Positions 47,346 through 58,759 of a stretch of DNA of 64,000 bases are shown one piece after another; position 1 is the stretch's first letter, and the number at the start of each line of letters is the position of its first letter. The stretch comes from Prosapia bicincta. Its lineage: Eukaryota > Arthropoda > Insecta > Hemiptera > Cercopidae. The position numbers and the translations under genes are program-made. The stretch is from contig JBAIZL010000006.1 in NCBI GenBank assembly GCA_036971475.1, positions 64,203,398 through 64,267,397 on the forward strand. The letters run 5' to 3'. The notes under the pieces were generated by a model. The model did no database searches. It saw nothing but the letters and a program-made list of their open reading frames with translations, and was not told the origin of the DNA.

Positions 47346-48369
47346 TTGAGAGTGGATGAGTTTTAACTAAATACAGTATCCAGGACAAAATGAAGAGGAC
47401 GCCAGCACGAAAATTATCGGAGTCGAATACAGTCTCACATCGATCTAAAATTAATCATGAAAATGGTTTAAACAATTTGTATGACTTAGCCGTGCTAAGG
47501 ATACGGAAATAAAGGTTGTAGTTTAGAATAAGAATATTTCTAATGTGAGATTTGGGAATGAAACTTATATATTGGATGCGATCTCAAGAGATGAGTATAC
47601 TCTAAGCTAAGCTTGAGTACTTGAATCTGTGTAGAGAACGTTATTAACCCAAGGAAAGAAATTTATTGATTATTACTATTGGTTGATGTGATGTGGGTCA
47701 GTACAACGTGTTATATTTAGGCCTAGTCCCAGAGTAAACCTTATACACTAAAACAAAACGAGATCGGATCAATAAGACTCGGTCGCATCGCAAATGGAAC
47801 ACACATTTGACCTTGGACTACTTTTAATCCAGGGGTGGAGTTCCGGTGGAAAATCCTCGAAACTAAAAAATATGCGATTTTACGTAAAAGATCAGTGATA
47901 ACTACTGGACCAACTCCGTTTTCGTTTTTACATTCTAAACGAGAAAAAAGATATTAAATGTTGTAAACCATACGTGTAGTTGAAACCTATACACTGATGT
48001 TATCGTCATATAAACATGGCGTCACTCTTAAACATAACCCCATTTCATTTACCAAATAGTTCTTTACGAATTACCGTACTAAGTTATAAGACTACATGTA
48101 AGATTACCATACTAGCTTACTCGTCCCGCGTTGTTGCGATCAGAGGAAAACCCGTTATAAAAAATTGAACTTAAATTGTTTAGTTTTTCTTGAAAATAGA
48201 TTTAGTTACATTGGGAAAACAGTACAAGCGCCCTAGTATCTCAAGTTGTGACTTTGCCCGAGATCTATTATGCAGGAAATGAGGCCTATAGTTCAGAAGG
48301 GGAAAACGTTGAAACAATTACAAGTTCGTGTTTTCCTGATATTAAATTTTAACTTTATTTCCAATTCCC
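47346..48369. other. Non-coding sequence
   Basis: No gene or classified repeat was recognised. Confidence 0.5.
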
Positions 48370-48800
48370 ACAATTAGTTAACACTTTCTCTATATATATT
48401 TTGTTCAAATTTTGTATCGTTGATAAAATACTTTTTATTCAAGTTCAAATACATTTTTTAAAACTAGTAGTGGATAACATTTTTGTTGCAACTTTTTTCA
48501 AATATTAATTCATTGATTAAGTTTAATAATGAATTAATTATAATTTTATATAGGAGAAAGACTTTTCACAAAAGGGGCTAGGTATCCAACATAGTAATTT
48601 CGCTCCATTTGGCTTAAAATAAGTGGTAACATATGATTTTATAAAACAGATGTTTTTATATTGTAGGTTATGTAGTAGAACAGCTGTTTTAACGCAAAGG
48701 TTATGATACTTTATTTATATTAATTGCAATTATTTAATAAAAAGTAATTAAAATTATATTTTTATTTGTTGACCGAAGTAGGAATTGGCTTTAAACTTTT
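48370..48800 (-). repeat. Shared-tail interspersed family A, long copy
   Basis: Read on the minus strand it carries, in order, CCTACTTCGGTCAACAAATA, the ACAGCTG pair, CCTAGCCCCTTTTGTGAAAA and the AT-rich tail ending near GAACAAAATATATATAGAGA. The order is the same as in the copy at 29675-30110. Confidence 0.8.
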
Positions 48801-48856
48801 TTTGTTCATATTACTTGTTTATTTTGATATCAGTAACTTCATAATTTTTTAAATTG

Positions 48857-48861
<5 letters not shown>

Positions 48862-48937
<76 letters not shown>
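48862..48937. repeat. (AT)n microsatellite
   Basis: About 38 uninterrupted AT units, the longest in the window. Confidence 0.97.
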
Positions 48938-48941
<4 letters not shown>

Positions 48942-49499
48942 TTAACGGTTTACGTTTTACAAATTTTGTACTCATGGGTGATATTAATTTATTAAAAAAT
49001 GTAACTATTCTTCTTCAAGACGTCGCCTGTCAACTTTAGTAGAAAATTATATCTGAGGTTCAGATATTTGTGTGTAATCACTTATGCGTCTCATAAGAGA
49101 TTATGCCCTTTCATAAGATTAATGAATGTGACTTCATGGCCTTTCAGTATGAAGTTAACTTGAGCGTTTCAGTTTTGTGCCACAATTTTTAAACACATAT
49201 AATGACACACATATTCTTTGAGCTTAGCCTGTGAGGTTATGCTAATACAAATAAAAGACCTACACAAAACTCAGAAATTTATCATTTATTAACTCAAACA
49301 CATAATGATATCTCTGTGCAGAAGCTGTTGTCAAGCAATTAGCACAGATACATCGGTGACTATGCGTTGAATTAATCTGTATGCGCATTGTCAGGTTTCC
49401 TGTCTGCATCAATTACAACGTGGAACTTTTTGCATCCGGGCTGCATTCTTTCCATAGTTTTCAAATTTTTTGCGTATTTTCAAATTCCTACTAGTAGTT
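48938..49499. other. AT-rich non-coding sequence
   Basis: No gene was recognised. Confidence 0.5.
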
Positions 49500-50075
49500 T
49501 AGTCTCACTACATTTATATATATATCTTGTTCAAATTTTCAATCGTTAAAAAAATAATATTTACTTATCCACTCATGTTCAAATTCATTTTTTAAAACTT
49601 GTAGTGGATGTCAGTTGATGTTTATACAGTGTTTATTAAATTCCTTTTATTAGCTCACACTCTCCAGATATATATCTTGCACAAATTTTCAATTGTTAGT
49701 GAAATACGTTTTTATTCATTCAATCAAGATCAAATACGTTTTTTTAAAATCTATAGTGGATGACAGTTGATGTTAATAAGGGTTTTTTTCAAATATTTAG
49801 TCAATAATTAAATTATAAAAATTTGAAGGTCTATCCGGATTCGAACTGTAAATCGTCAGGTCCATCTGGCGCGCTTTGGCACTTCGCCAACTTTCCAATA
49901 CCAAAAAATGTACTTCTCAAGACGTATATGCATCCCCCCCCAGCAAATGGTTGTCGTCGAAACCTCCATTGTACAACCTTAAAGTGTTGCCATGGCTACC
50001 ACAAAATATCACAAATAGTACTGTAGGGTCAAAAATGAATGAAACGAATAAAATAAACAAACTAGAAATAATCAA
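49500..50075 (-). mobile_element. tRNA-headed SINE-like composite, copy 2, with an extra tail
   Basis: On the minus strand it starts near 50075 with the 5' module (GGTAGCCATGGCAACACTTT, AAGGTTGTACAATGGAGGTT). The tRNA-like module follows: an A box TGGCGAAGTGC with one deviation (about 49882-49892) and a B box AGTTCGAATCC (about 49839-49849). The shared AT-rich tail runs to about 49650. A second copy of the tail alone lies at 49500-49640 in the same orientation, so two insertions are juxtaposed. The tRNA stems are degenerate. Confidence 0.75.
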
Positions 50076-50269
50076 TCAATTATAAAATTCTTTCTTTTTT
50101 CAACCTCAGCAGGAATATACTCTAAATTTTTTTTTATATTACTTGTTTCAAATAAAAATTCATTAATTAAATAATTTTAATAGTTAATTTGGCTTTCTAT
50201 TTTGCCACTTAATATTTCGATTGTATCATACATAAATACATATTTATATTATTTGCAATTACAGTATGT

Positions 50270-50345
50270 AATAAAAAGTAACTACAAAAATATTTTTCTT
50301 TGTTGACTAAAGTAGGAATTAGCTTGATTTTTAATATATTACTTA
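50270..50345 (-). repeat. Shared-tail interspersed family A, fragment
   Basis: TAATAAAAAGTAACTAC and TTTGTTGACTAAAGTAGGAA match the 5' ends of the long copies. Confidence 0.65.
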
Positions 50346-50386
50346 TTTTTAATGCACCTCTCTCTAGGTATCTCACATATACTCGC

Positions 50387-51285
50387 AGAATATTCTCCTG
50401 TCATTGGCTTGCCTCAACTTAACCTAAGACGCCGTATAGGCAGAATATTCTCCTGTCATTGGCTTGCCTCAACTTAACCTAAGACGCCGTATAGGCAGAA
50501 TATTCTCCTGTCATTGGCTTGCCTCAACTTAACCTGAGACGCCGTATAGGCAGAATATTCTCCTGTCATTGGCTTGCCTCAACTTAACCTAAGACGCCGT
50601 ATAGGCAGAATATTCTCCTGTCATTGGCTTGCCTCAACTTAACCTGAGACGCCGTATAGGCAGAATATTCTCCTGTTATTGGCTTGCCTCAACTTAACCT
50701 GAAACGCCGTATAGGCAGAATATTCTCCTGGCATTGGCTTGCCTCAACTTAACCTGAGACGCCGTATAGGCAGAATATTCTCCTGTCATTGGCTTGCCTC
50801 AACTTAACCTGAGACGCCGTATAGACAGAATATTCTCCTGGCATTGGCTTTCCTCAACTTAACCTGAGACGCCGTATAGACAGAATATTCTCCTGTCATT
50901 GGCTTGCCTCAACTTAACCTGAGACGCCGTATAGACAGAATATTCTCCTGGCATTGGCTTGCCTCAACTTAACCTGAGACGCCGTATAGGCAGAATATTC
51001 TCCTGTCATTGGCTTTCTTCAACTTAACCTAAGACGCCGTATAGGCAGAATATTCTCCTGTCATTGGCTTGCATCAACTTAACCTAAGACGCCGTATAGG
51101 CAGAATATTCTCCTGTCATTGGCTTGCCTCAACTTAACCTAAGACGCCGTATAGACAGAATATTCTCCTGTCATTGGCTTGCCTCAACTTAACCTGAGAC
51201 GCCGTATAGGCAGAATATTCTCCTGTCATTGGCTTGCCTCAACTTAACCTGAGACGCCGTATAGGCAGAATATTCTCCTGTCATT
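50387..51285 (+). repeat. 55-bp tandem array, about 16 units
   Basis: The unit is GCAGAATATTCTCCTGTCAT, TGGCTTGCCTCAACTTAACC, TAAGACGCCGTATAG. Units are over 95% identical. Variation is limited to a few sites (CTAAG/CTGAG, TAGG/TAGA, TGTCATT/TGGCATT), and TAGA with GGCATT tend to occur in neighbouring units. The low divergence implies recent expansion or ongoing homogenisation. Confidence 0.97.
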
Positions 51286-51660
51286 GTACATGTAAAGGCA
51301 TTTATATGGAAACAAATAGATTTGATAAATAACTCAGTCAGGCACCGTAAACTAAACAAATAATTTTATCACCCGGTACAGTAGTCAAATTATTTGATTT
51401 CATCTTCATTTAAATTACTACTTTTGCATTAAAACACTTGAAAACAAACACACACACACACGTTGTGTAAAAACTCTAATATATCAATAAAATATAAAAT
51501 CAAACTTTTATGTAAAAGTGTTATATTTCTGATGTGGGTTTTCACAATTACATAAGTAAAAACCATTTATATTGTAAACATACTAATGATAGAGCACTAA
51601 TAACTCTTTAATACTATTTCGGGAAATGACAACTTGAATGTAATTAAAATGTCTGATTAT
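51286..51660. other. AT-rich spacer between two tandem arrays
   Basis: It holds a short (CA)n tract near 51450 and no gene. Confidence 0.6.
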
Positions 51661-52157
51661 AAAAAGAACACTTTTATATGAAATAGTACTAGCTTAGAAG
51701 TAAATATGAATTAAGTTCTATGTAAACGTACTATGTTCACATAAAAAGAACACTTTTATATGACATAGTACTAGCTTAGAAGTAAATATGAATTAAGTTC
51801 TATGTAAACGTACTATGTTCACACAAAAAGAACACTTTTATATGAAATAGTTTTAGCTTAGAAGTAAATATGAATTAAGTTCTATGTAAACGTACTATGT
51901 TCACATAAAAAGAACACTTTTATATGAAATAGTTCTAGCTTAGAAGTAAATATGAATTAAGTTCTAAGTTCTATGTAAACGTACTATGTTCACATAAAAA
52001 GAACACTTTTATATGATATAGTACGAGCTTAGAAGTAAATATGAATTAAGTTCTATGTAAACGTACTATGTTCACATAAAAAGAACACTTTTATATGATA
52101 TAGTACGAGCTTAGAAGTAAATATGAATTAAGTTCTATGTAAACGTACTATGTTCAC
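51661..52157 (+). repeat. 82-bp tandem array, six units
   Basis: The unit starts AAAAAGAACACTTTTATATG and includes AGCTTAGAAGTAAATATGAA and CTATGTAAACGTACTATGTT. Units start at 51661, 51743, 51825, 51907, 51996 and 52078. The fourth unit is longer by 7 bp because of a local AAGTTCT duplication. Confidence 0.97.
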
Positions 52158-53694
52158 ATTCATAGCTTAGCGTAAACATTTAAAAACCTATACAAAAAAA
52201 ATAAAACCCTATTAATTTATAAGTATATAATAAAATATTATAGATGAAATTTATTTTTTGTAATAGTAACATGTTTTTGTCTTGAAAATGGTAATAAGAT
52301 AAATTGTAAATACAGATGTTGAAAAGTCTAACAGTAACATTAAATAGTTTTAAATTTTTCATATAATAATTTCAGTAACAGGTCAGAAGCCGTTTATTCA
52401 GAATGTATCAAAATAGAAAAAGTTAATCACTTCCACTAAAAGATACGGCAGGTTTTACACTTCCAATACTTCCATGCCTGTTCACTTTCCCCTTCACAGG
52501 ACCCTTTATTGTTCAATAAACTCGCATTTTCCACACATTACATGCACTGCTGCCTTTATAAATAAGCTATGCCTGAATTTAATGTAGTAGAAGCTTTCAT
52601 TTAATCAATGAATTTAGCTTTGTAACTCTGAACATTGCAATTAAATTGAAATCTGGGAAAGTATTTAGAGTTTTTTTCTAATATTGAATGAAAATATTTT
52701 AATTTTTAGATTCAAAAAATTGTAAAATAGATCTTAGATCAAAGTTTATTCAATAAAGATGGAGAACATCTTTTAATTTCTGAACATTGTTTTTAGGAAT
52801 AGAAAATAAGAAATTCATAAACTTGAAAATACTTGTAGTTTACAGGAATATTTTTTTATAGTTGCTAAAAATCAATGCATAATTCTTGTGAATTTTCAAA
52901 GGCTATATTCATATAATAACCTCTGCATGATAAGTAACTTTCAGGAAAAAAATTATTTTGATGCCAAAAGAATTCTACTTCGTTATCACCCAAAAAAAAT
53001 GTAAAACAATGTAATGAAATAAATATCCATCCCAACTGGATAAGGGCGTACATTAGAATCTAAAAAAATATGTTTTTCACATGAGGTCCAAAAAGAATAG
53101 ATAACACTATTTCTTTGATATTCATACATTACATATTTATTTTCTTCCTTATAAATCAGAACTAAATCCACCAATAGGACACGGCCAATTTAAAATAAAG
53201 ATCATAGACTCTAACCCTCATACTATAAAAAATATAAAGATTTGTAGTAAAATGAAGTCTAGAGTGATTTAAAAGATCGTTCTATAAGACAACTGATAAG
53301 ATCACTTACAATAATTAGTGCAAAAAGTACAAATCCTGAAGAGAGTTTCTTGTTTAGTTTTTACCCTATACAAATCTAAATAGTTTTGACATCATAAACA
53401 GATATTTAAAACTATGGTCAAAAGGATGATTTCTAAATATTGAAAAAATCCAAACCTGTCAATTTTGTCTCCACCCATAATTTATAATTTAGGTTTGCAT
53501 TAGCATGCAAACTTTTCCCCATGGTAGCACATATGTTTTGTCTAAATACAGAGAGTAGTTTCAGGAGAAGTGTTCCATTGGCAACTCAAACCCAACTATA
53601 AAATGCCTAAGCTGACAACAAGGGACATCTTCTGAAATGGTCATACTAATTTAAATCTAAAGAGGGTGCAACCACAGGCAAACATTTACATATT
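52158..53694. other. AT-rich non-coding sequence
   Basis: No gene was recognised; the open frames here are AT-driven. Confidence 0.5.
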
Positions 53695-54180
53695 GGTATA
53701 CTAGCAGAGTGCCCGTTCCTTTGTAGGGGGTTCACGAATATTTGTATTGATTTAATTTGTATTTATATTTGGGTTGAATTTTATTTACTTAAATTAAATC
53801 CTAATAAATATATCAAACTATGTTTTCAAACCTACCGTTAAGGGAGTTTCCAAGGCTAGTGGGGCGGTGCCCTGACAGAATATCCAAATAAAAATAGGCC
53901 TATGCGGACACTAGGGACCCTAAGAATATCCATGTAAAATTTAAGGTATTCATTTTTAGTTCCCACGTATTCAATAGGGGACAAATTTATACTGGGCGAC
54001 GTAGAAAGTCATCAGGGATACGAAAAAAAAATAAAATTTCTAGCTCAGGGAAATAAATAAATTTTTTATTAAATTACAGCTGGGTAAAAAATTCATTGCA
54101 GAGTAGTAAGAAGTAATGTGTCCACGTATCAACGGCTCGCCGTACTATGTATACATATATTTAGATATAGGCCTACCTAT
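53695..54180 (+). mobile_element. Possible retroelement 3' remnant
   Basis: It opens TACTAGCAGAGTGCCCGTTC and ends in TATACATATATTTAGATATA, the layout of a class of arthropod repeats that begin with an ACTAGC..CCCG block and end in a TATATA tail. The interior is decayed. The assignment is from remembered pattern only. Confidence 0.35.
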
Positions 54181-54652
54181 AAAGTATTCAGTTACAATAG
54201 ATTTGGTTGTAATTTTATACAACATTACCTAATTAACCTTTTACTTCTGTAGAGTAATACTTCATCACGTTATCTCTATTCTAGCCTTAGATGTGTACAA
54301 TCGGTTAATGTATAGAATTACAATCTATCCTGATTGGATACTTCATAGGTATATATATAAAATTAACCTTCTGTGGCAATAGCAAACAATAATTGTCAAT
54401 ATAGTTTCAGGACATGTTTTTGATTATATGCATTGTATTGGGGGTGGACAATGTGAATTTTTACCAGCACTATTAGCACCACGTTTGGGGGAAATTTTTC
54501 CAAAATCGTAAACTTTTTAGTTGAAGTTGAAAATTGTATCACTGAATAGTGATTCAACCAAATGGTCAAGTGACCAAAAGGTACCTCATCACATAAGGTA
54601 AAATTATTGCACTTAGTGGTAGAAAAAATTGTTTACAACTAATAATAATAAC

Positions 54653-54683
<31 letters not shown>

Positions 54684-55232
54684 GCTAATAAGTATTCCTT
54701 CACGGATGGAAAAATATGATGAATAGTTACTATCTGGAGTACATCCGTTCATTCTACAGTCCATAAATTCGCAGTTCCGACGTTTCGCTCATCCAGCACT
54801 GACGAGGTGAACCCAACAACAGTAGAAGAGCGAGTGATATATATAAATTTAATGATTTCAAAGTGTAAAAATATTGAAGAAATTCAAATTGAAAAAATCT
54901 TGAAAAGCACTCATTATAAACTGATTTAAAATTAAAAAATTCATTTCAAAATTTCCAAAGCTGTAAGTGTTACAACAGGAATTAAACTTGGGGTTATTTT
55001 CAGTATTGCCCAAGAGAAATAACCAACTATTATTGTTTGAAAGATATAACAAAACCTCATGTGGGTTAATACATGAATGAAATCATCTATTTATTGTAAT
55101 AACACATTTACAATAAAGAGAAATTACGAAAAAAAATTAAATCTGATGATTTAACTTATCATTTTAAGTAAAAGAACTTTATAAACTTCAGTGGTGAAAA
55201 TTTTGTGCAAATACAATCTCTGAAACTCTATA
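54181..55232. other. AT-rich non-coding sequence
   Basis: Contains an (AT)n tract at 54655-54683. A short block at 54776-54810 (CCGACGTTTCGCTCATCC) resembles parts of fold-back elements. No gene was recognised. Confidence 0.5.
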
Positions 55233-55905
55233 CAGTAAAACTCTAATTATATGAACTCCCTACTATTCAAATCGCTGATTATCCAAATCGCTCAGATTTT
55301 CAGGGAATAATTAAGTAAAATAATTTCAGAAATTGAGAAAAGAAATTAATCAGAGAAACATACTACGATTTCCAAAACAATGATTCTGTTTATATGTAAT
55401 AGTTATCTTTTTTCTGTGAAGCTAGTGTAGGTGCAGCGCAAACATTACTTGGATGCCGAGCCACCGTCTTTGTGGTTTTGTATTGTTGACTGCCACTCAT
55501 TGCCAGTTACCTATCCTGACTCAACTGTCATTTGTTTTGATTAGTCAGTCAGTGTGTCTATGATTGTCATTGATTCATTGTTTTGTTGTTCACCATGGCT
55601 TCTAAAAGAAAAGTGATTTGCCTTATCATTAGCGATTAAACTAATTACAGATCAATCAGATAATGGGGTTATGGGTAAACAGTTGACTGGGATGTATGGT
55701 GTTGGAAAATCAATGATTTCAGACATTAAAAGGAGCAAACATACACTTTTAAAATTCGTATCAATCCTTGAAAATGAAGAGATATTTTCATCAGGGAAAT
55801 CAATGAATGCAGCAAAAAGCAAAGAGTTAGAAGATGCCTCTTTCAAGTGGATTTGCAACAATGTTCTATGGAAACACAATTTCAGGACGGATTCTTTGTG
55901 ATTAA
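55233..55905 (+). mobile_element. pogo/Tigger-like element, 3' truncated
   Basis: The 5' end, CAGTAAAACTCTAATTATAT, is preceded by TA, as expected for pogo-type insertion. It is followed by GATTATCCAAATCG and then, about 360 bp later, by the transposase start. No matching inverted right end was found before 56285, so the element is truncated. Confidence 0.7.
55595..55902 (+). pseudogene. pogo/Tigger transposase N-terminus (CENP-B-type HTH)
   Basis: The ATG at 55595 sits in a CACCATGG context and starts MASKRK, the usual start of Tigger transposases. One frameshift near 55620 separates it from the block IKLITDQSDNGVMGKQLTGM, then YGVGKSMISDIKRSK. This corresponds to the CENPB_N helix-turn-helix (E/Q..NG.....LA..FGVSKSTVSDILK type). 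ELEDASFKWICNNVL continues into the start of the second DNA-binding domain before a stop at about 55900. The DDE catalytic domain is absent. Confidence 0.8.
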
Positions 55906-56412
55906 GCTAAGATTTTACCTCAGAAGCTTATACAAAAATATAAAACCATAAAAAAATTTAGTTTTTCTCCCATTTTCAACATACTTACAGTAATTAATTA
56001 AAATTGAGGCTTTCTTTGAAAAGACCCTTTTTTTATCTGTATGAGGTTTCAATTGATAAAGATAATAATTATCTAATTATTAGAACTTCAGTTATTACTG
56101 TTTGTAGAAAATATTTTTTACATAATTGTTTTGCATTAACGCCCAGTTTTTTTCATGTAGATAAACCTATTTTATTAATACATGCATGGTAAAACTGAAA
56201 AAATGTCACTTTCAGTATAACATACTTTGACATCTGTATGTTAAAATAATTATTCAAAATAAGCAAGTTCGGCTATTGTAAATACAGGTTATCATAAAAG
56301 AATAGTGTAGTTTAAATAATTTGTAGGAAGATTATTGTATAGAAATTTCTACATGTTATATCAACATTCATCAACTTACACAATATCAAGAGCACAGTGG
56401 TACAATATATTA

Positions 56413-57049
56413 CAATAAAAATATTGAAAAGAACCCCAATACCACAAAAATAATCAAAAATAACAAATAAGACAAGTTACTTAAGATTAAACCCTTATGT
56501 ACATTTCGATGACCATGTCATCAACATCAGAGGGTCTTGTTACAAAACACAATTTAGCACACAAGAAGTTACAAACTAGAATGATACCAATCGTTCTCCG
56601 CGGTCGCTATATATAGGCGTTAGGTAAGCTCCGCCCCCTCTCCGCCCTTGACCGACAAACGATCGGCCATCAGGAACCAAATAGGTTATGTCAAAAATTA
56701 CATTATAATAATACATATGTAATAAAATGTATTATAATACACATGTATTATTATAATGTAATTTTTGACATAACCTATTTGGTTCCTGATGGCCGATCGT
56801 TATTTGTCGGTCGAGGGCGGAGAGGGGGCGGAGCTTACCTAACGCCTATATATAGCGACCGCGGAGAACGATTGGTATCATTCTAGTTCGTAACTTCTTG
56901 TGTGCTAGATTGTGTTTTGTAACAAGACCCTCTGATGATGATGACATGGTCATCGAAATGTACATAAGGGTTTAATCTTAAGTAACTTGTCTTATTTGTT
57001 ATTTTTGATTATTTTTGTGGTATTGGGGTTCTTTTCAATATTTTTATTG
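56413..57049. mobile_element. Palindromic MITE family B, full-length, TA-flanked
   Basis: It is almost entirely palindromic (arms of about 308 bp, 56413-56720 and 56740-57049) with TIR CAATAAAAATATTGAAAAGA, directly flanked by TA on both sides. Reading outward, each arm has GC boxes (GAGGGCGGAGAGGGGGCGG) about 25 bp before CTATATATAG, a TATA-like box, followed by GCGACCGCGGAGAACGATTG. Transcription, if any, would diverge from the centre. There is no open frame. A shorter copy lies at 17893-18192. Confidence 0.9.
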
Positions 57050-57058
57050 TAATTCATC

Positions 57059-57373
57059 AACTTCATTTCCAACAAGATGGTGCCCCCCATCTTCAGTGCA
57101 TTGGTCACAGACGCTTTGAACAAAAAACTTGTAGATCGATGGCTAGGCCAGCAAGGACGTATGCTCTGGCCTCCAAGGAGTCCACACCTGACACCTTGTG
57201 ATTTTTTCTTGTGGGGGTACATCAAAAGTGTTGTTTATCCACAAAAAATTTTGCGACCTGAACCTCTTAAACTACAGGATTAATGAAGCAATGACAACCA
57301 TAACCGAAGAATGTCAATGAATATTTGGAGAGAAATTGAGTCTCGTTTGGCCATTTGTCGAGTGACTGATTGA
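57059..57373 (+). pseudogene. Tc1/mariner (DDE_3) transposase C-terminal fragment
   Basis: Blocks in three frames give FQQDGAPPH, TDALNKKLVDRWLGQQG, WPPRSPHLTPCDFFLWGYIK, INEAMTTITEECQ and IWREIESRLAICRVTD then TGA at 57371. QQDGAPPH holds the second catalytic Asp and SPxLxPxDFFLWG the third acidic position (here Cys-Asp) of this IS630/Tc1 family. Frameshifts occur near 57082, 57275 and 57317. The N-terminal HTH and first catalytic Asp are missing. Confidence 0.9.
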
Positions 57374-57501
57374 AATTTATTATTTATGTAAACAAACTTT
57401 TTGAGACGATAAATTAGATGAATAAACATTATTAACTGTAAGTAATTCGTTTTTTCTTTAAACCATGTTCGAAACTGCACTATTCTTTTATGATAACCCT
57501 G

Positions 57502-58174
57502 TACAGTGAATATGGTGATGTTCTGAATAATAAACTATACCTCAAACCAATCCAATTTACTGTTGTAGCCCCTAATCTACAATAGCCAATGTTATTAATT
57601 CTTAAAATAAACATGCTAACATATAACTTTCTCCTTATATAATATATTTGAACGAATTCATCAGATAATGTGGAATTAAATACGAGTATTACGTAAATTA
57701 ATTGCCATTTATTAATTTTTTAAGTATCTAATTATGTTGGAAATTTTTATTTTATCACACTTTCTAAACTGATGGAGATTTGTAGTAATATCTATGGCTT
57801 ACTCACTGCCATGTTATGCAGTAAGCAGTTCTAGTCTATAAGTAAAAACTTTGCAATGCTTATACCTACCATACACCATTCGTATATTCATGTTAGTTTA
57901 TAGAAATCTAGGACATGAGGTAATTTAATTATAACTGATTAGTTTTGTCTTTACAGTAGTTATATTTAAAATAATGTTATTTAAAAAAATTAAGGAAAAT
58001 GCCATTTTAAAAGATGTAATTCCTAACAATTAGTTCTGTTTCTGATAGCATCATCACTATGCAGTAGATAAAATAATTAAGACTTTTTAATTTAAACCAT
58101 ATATGTATACCAATAGCAAAATGCAAGTGATTCTAAATGCAAGGTAGTCTCACTCACACTAAGGCAGAGGATTA
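57502..58174. other. AT-rich non-coding sequence
   Basis: No gene was recognised; this separates the mariner remnant from the LTR element. Confidence 0.55.
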
Positions 58175-58759
58175 TGATGGGCCGTAGTATTCCTTCCGGC
58201 GCTCTGTTTATTAGTCACATTGTTCGAGTCAGCGCTCGAAGTTTCAATTTGCTTTGACCTACCTAACAGCTGTACCGTGACGTATTGGTCACGTGATCTC
58301 TGACCCGCTAATCGATATCCGAAAATTATTGATTTTCTTGGATGATCTCTATGCACCCCCACTCCCTTCTTATTTTCTAAGCTACTTTCCGCTTCAACAC
58401 AAAGTAGAATCGTTCTGACCCTCGAATAGTGCAGTCTTACGTTAAACCTCGCAGCCTATTCCGCATGGCTTTTGTTTCAGACAATTTAAAGTACCGCTTT
58501 CGTTCGTTAATTGTGCTTAAAGTGCGGACCGCGTTAATGAACTTTTAATGAACATTTTAATGAACATTTTAACTGTATATTTTCGCCGTGTTAGTAAAAG
58601 TGTCGCCCGATTTCGCCGGTTGCGCAATCTTAGTGCGTGTACTCGTGGCAATAAACTAAGTGCTTTGTAAGCTTAACTTTTACGTTTACTCATATTTCAA
58701 TTGAGTTTTTTAGTTGCGTGATCGCCTTCAAGAATTCTACGCTGCCTGAGACGACCACA
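58175..58759 (+). repeat. BEL/Pao 5' long terminal repeat (approximate limits)
   Basis: Base composition changes sharply from AT-rich host DNA near TGATGGGCCGTAG. An AATAAA polyadenylation signal lies at 58651. The right limit is set just before a possible primer-binding site, TGGAGACCTC (58766). The 3' LTR is outside the window, so the limits cannot be confirmed by comparison. The LTR drives transcription of the element downstream. Confidence 0.6.

Larger units (their letters stand above)
56285..57501 (+). mobile_element. Tc1/mariner-type element, internally deleted, with nested MITE
   Basis: The left end, CAGGTTATCATAAAAGAATA, and the right end, the inverse of CAGGGTTATCATAAAAGAAT, are both flanked by TA. 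About 580 bp of the element remain once the nested MITE (56413-57049) is subtracted, so most of the transposase gene is gone. A 12-bp direct repeat, ATTCATCAACTT, lies at 56366-56377 and 57052-57063 on either side of the MITE. Confidence 0.85.

Noticed and set aside
54470..54486. 15-bp match (TATTAGCACCACGTT) to the PTPN9-like exon at 1941-1955
   Set aside because: The match does not extend on either side and lies in decayed repeat-like sequence; it is treated as chance.
57280..57480. Minus-strand open frame at the end of the mariner element
   Set aside because: It is antisense to the transposase C-terminus and the terminal inverted repeat region.
58159..58362. Minus-strand open frame over the LTR start
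   Set aside because: It spans the host-LTR boundary and has no recognisable domain.
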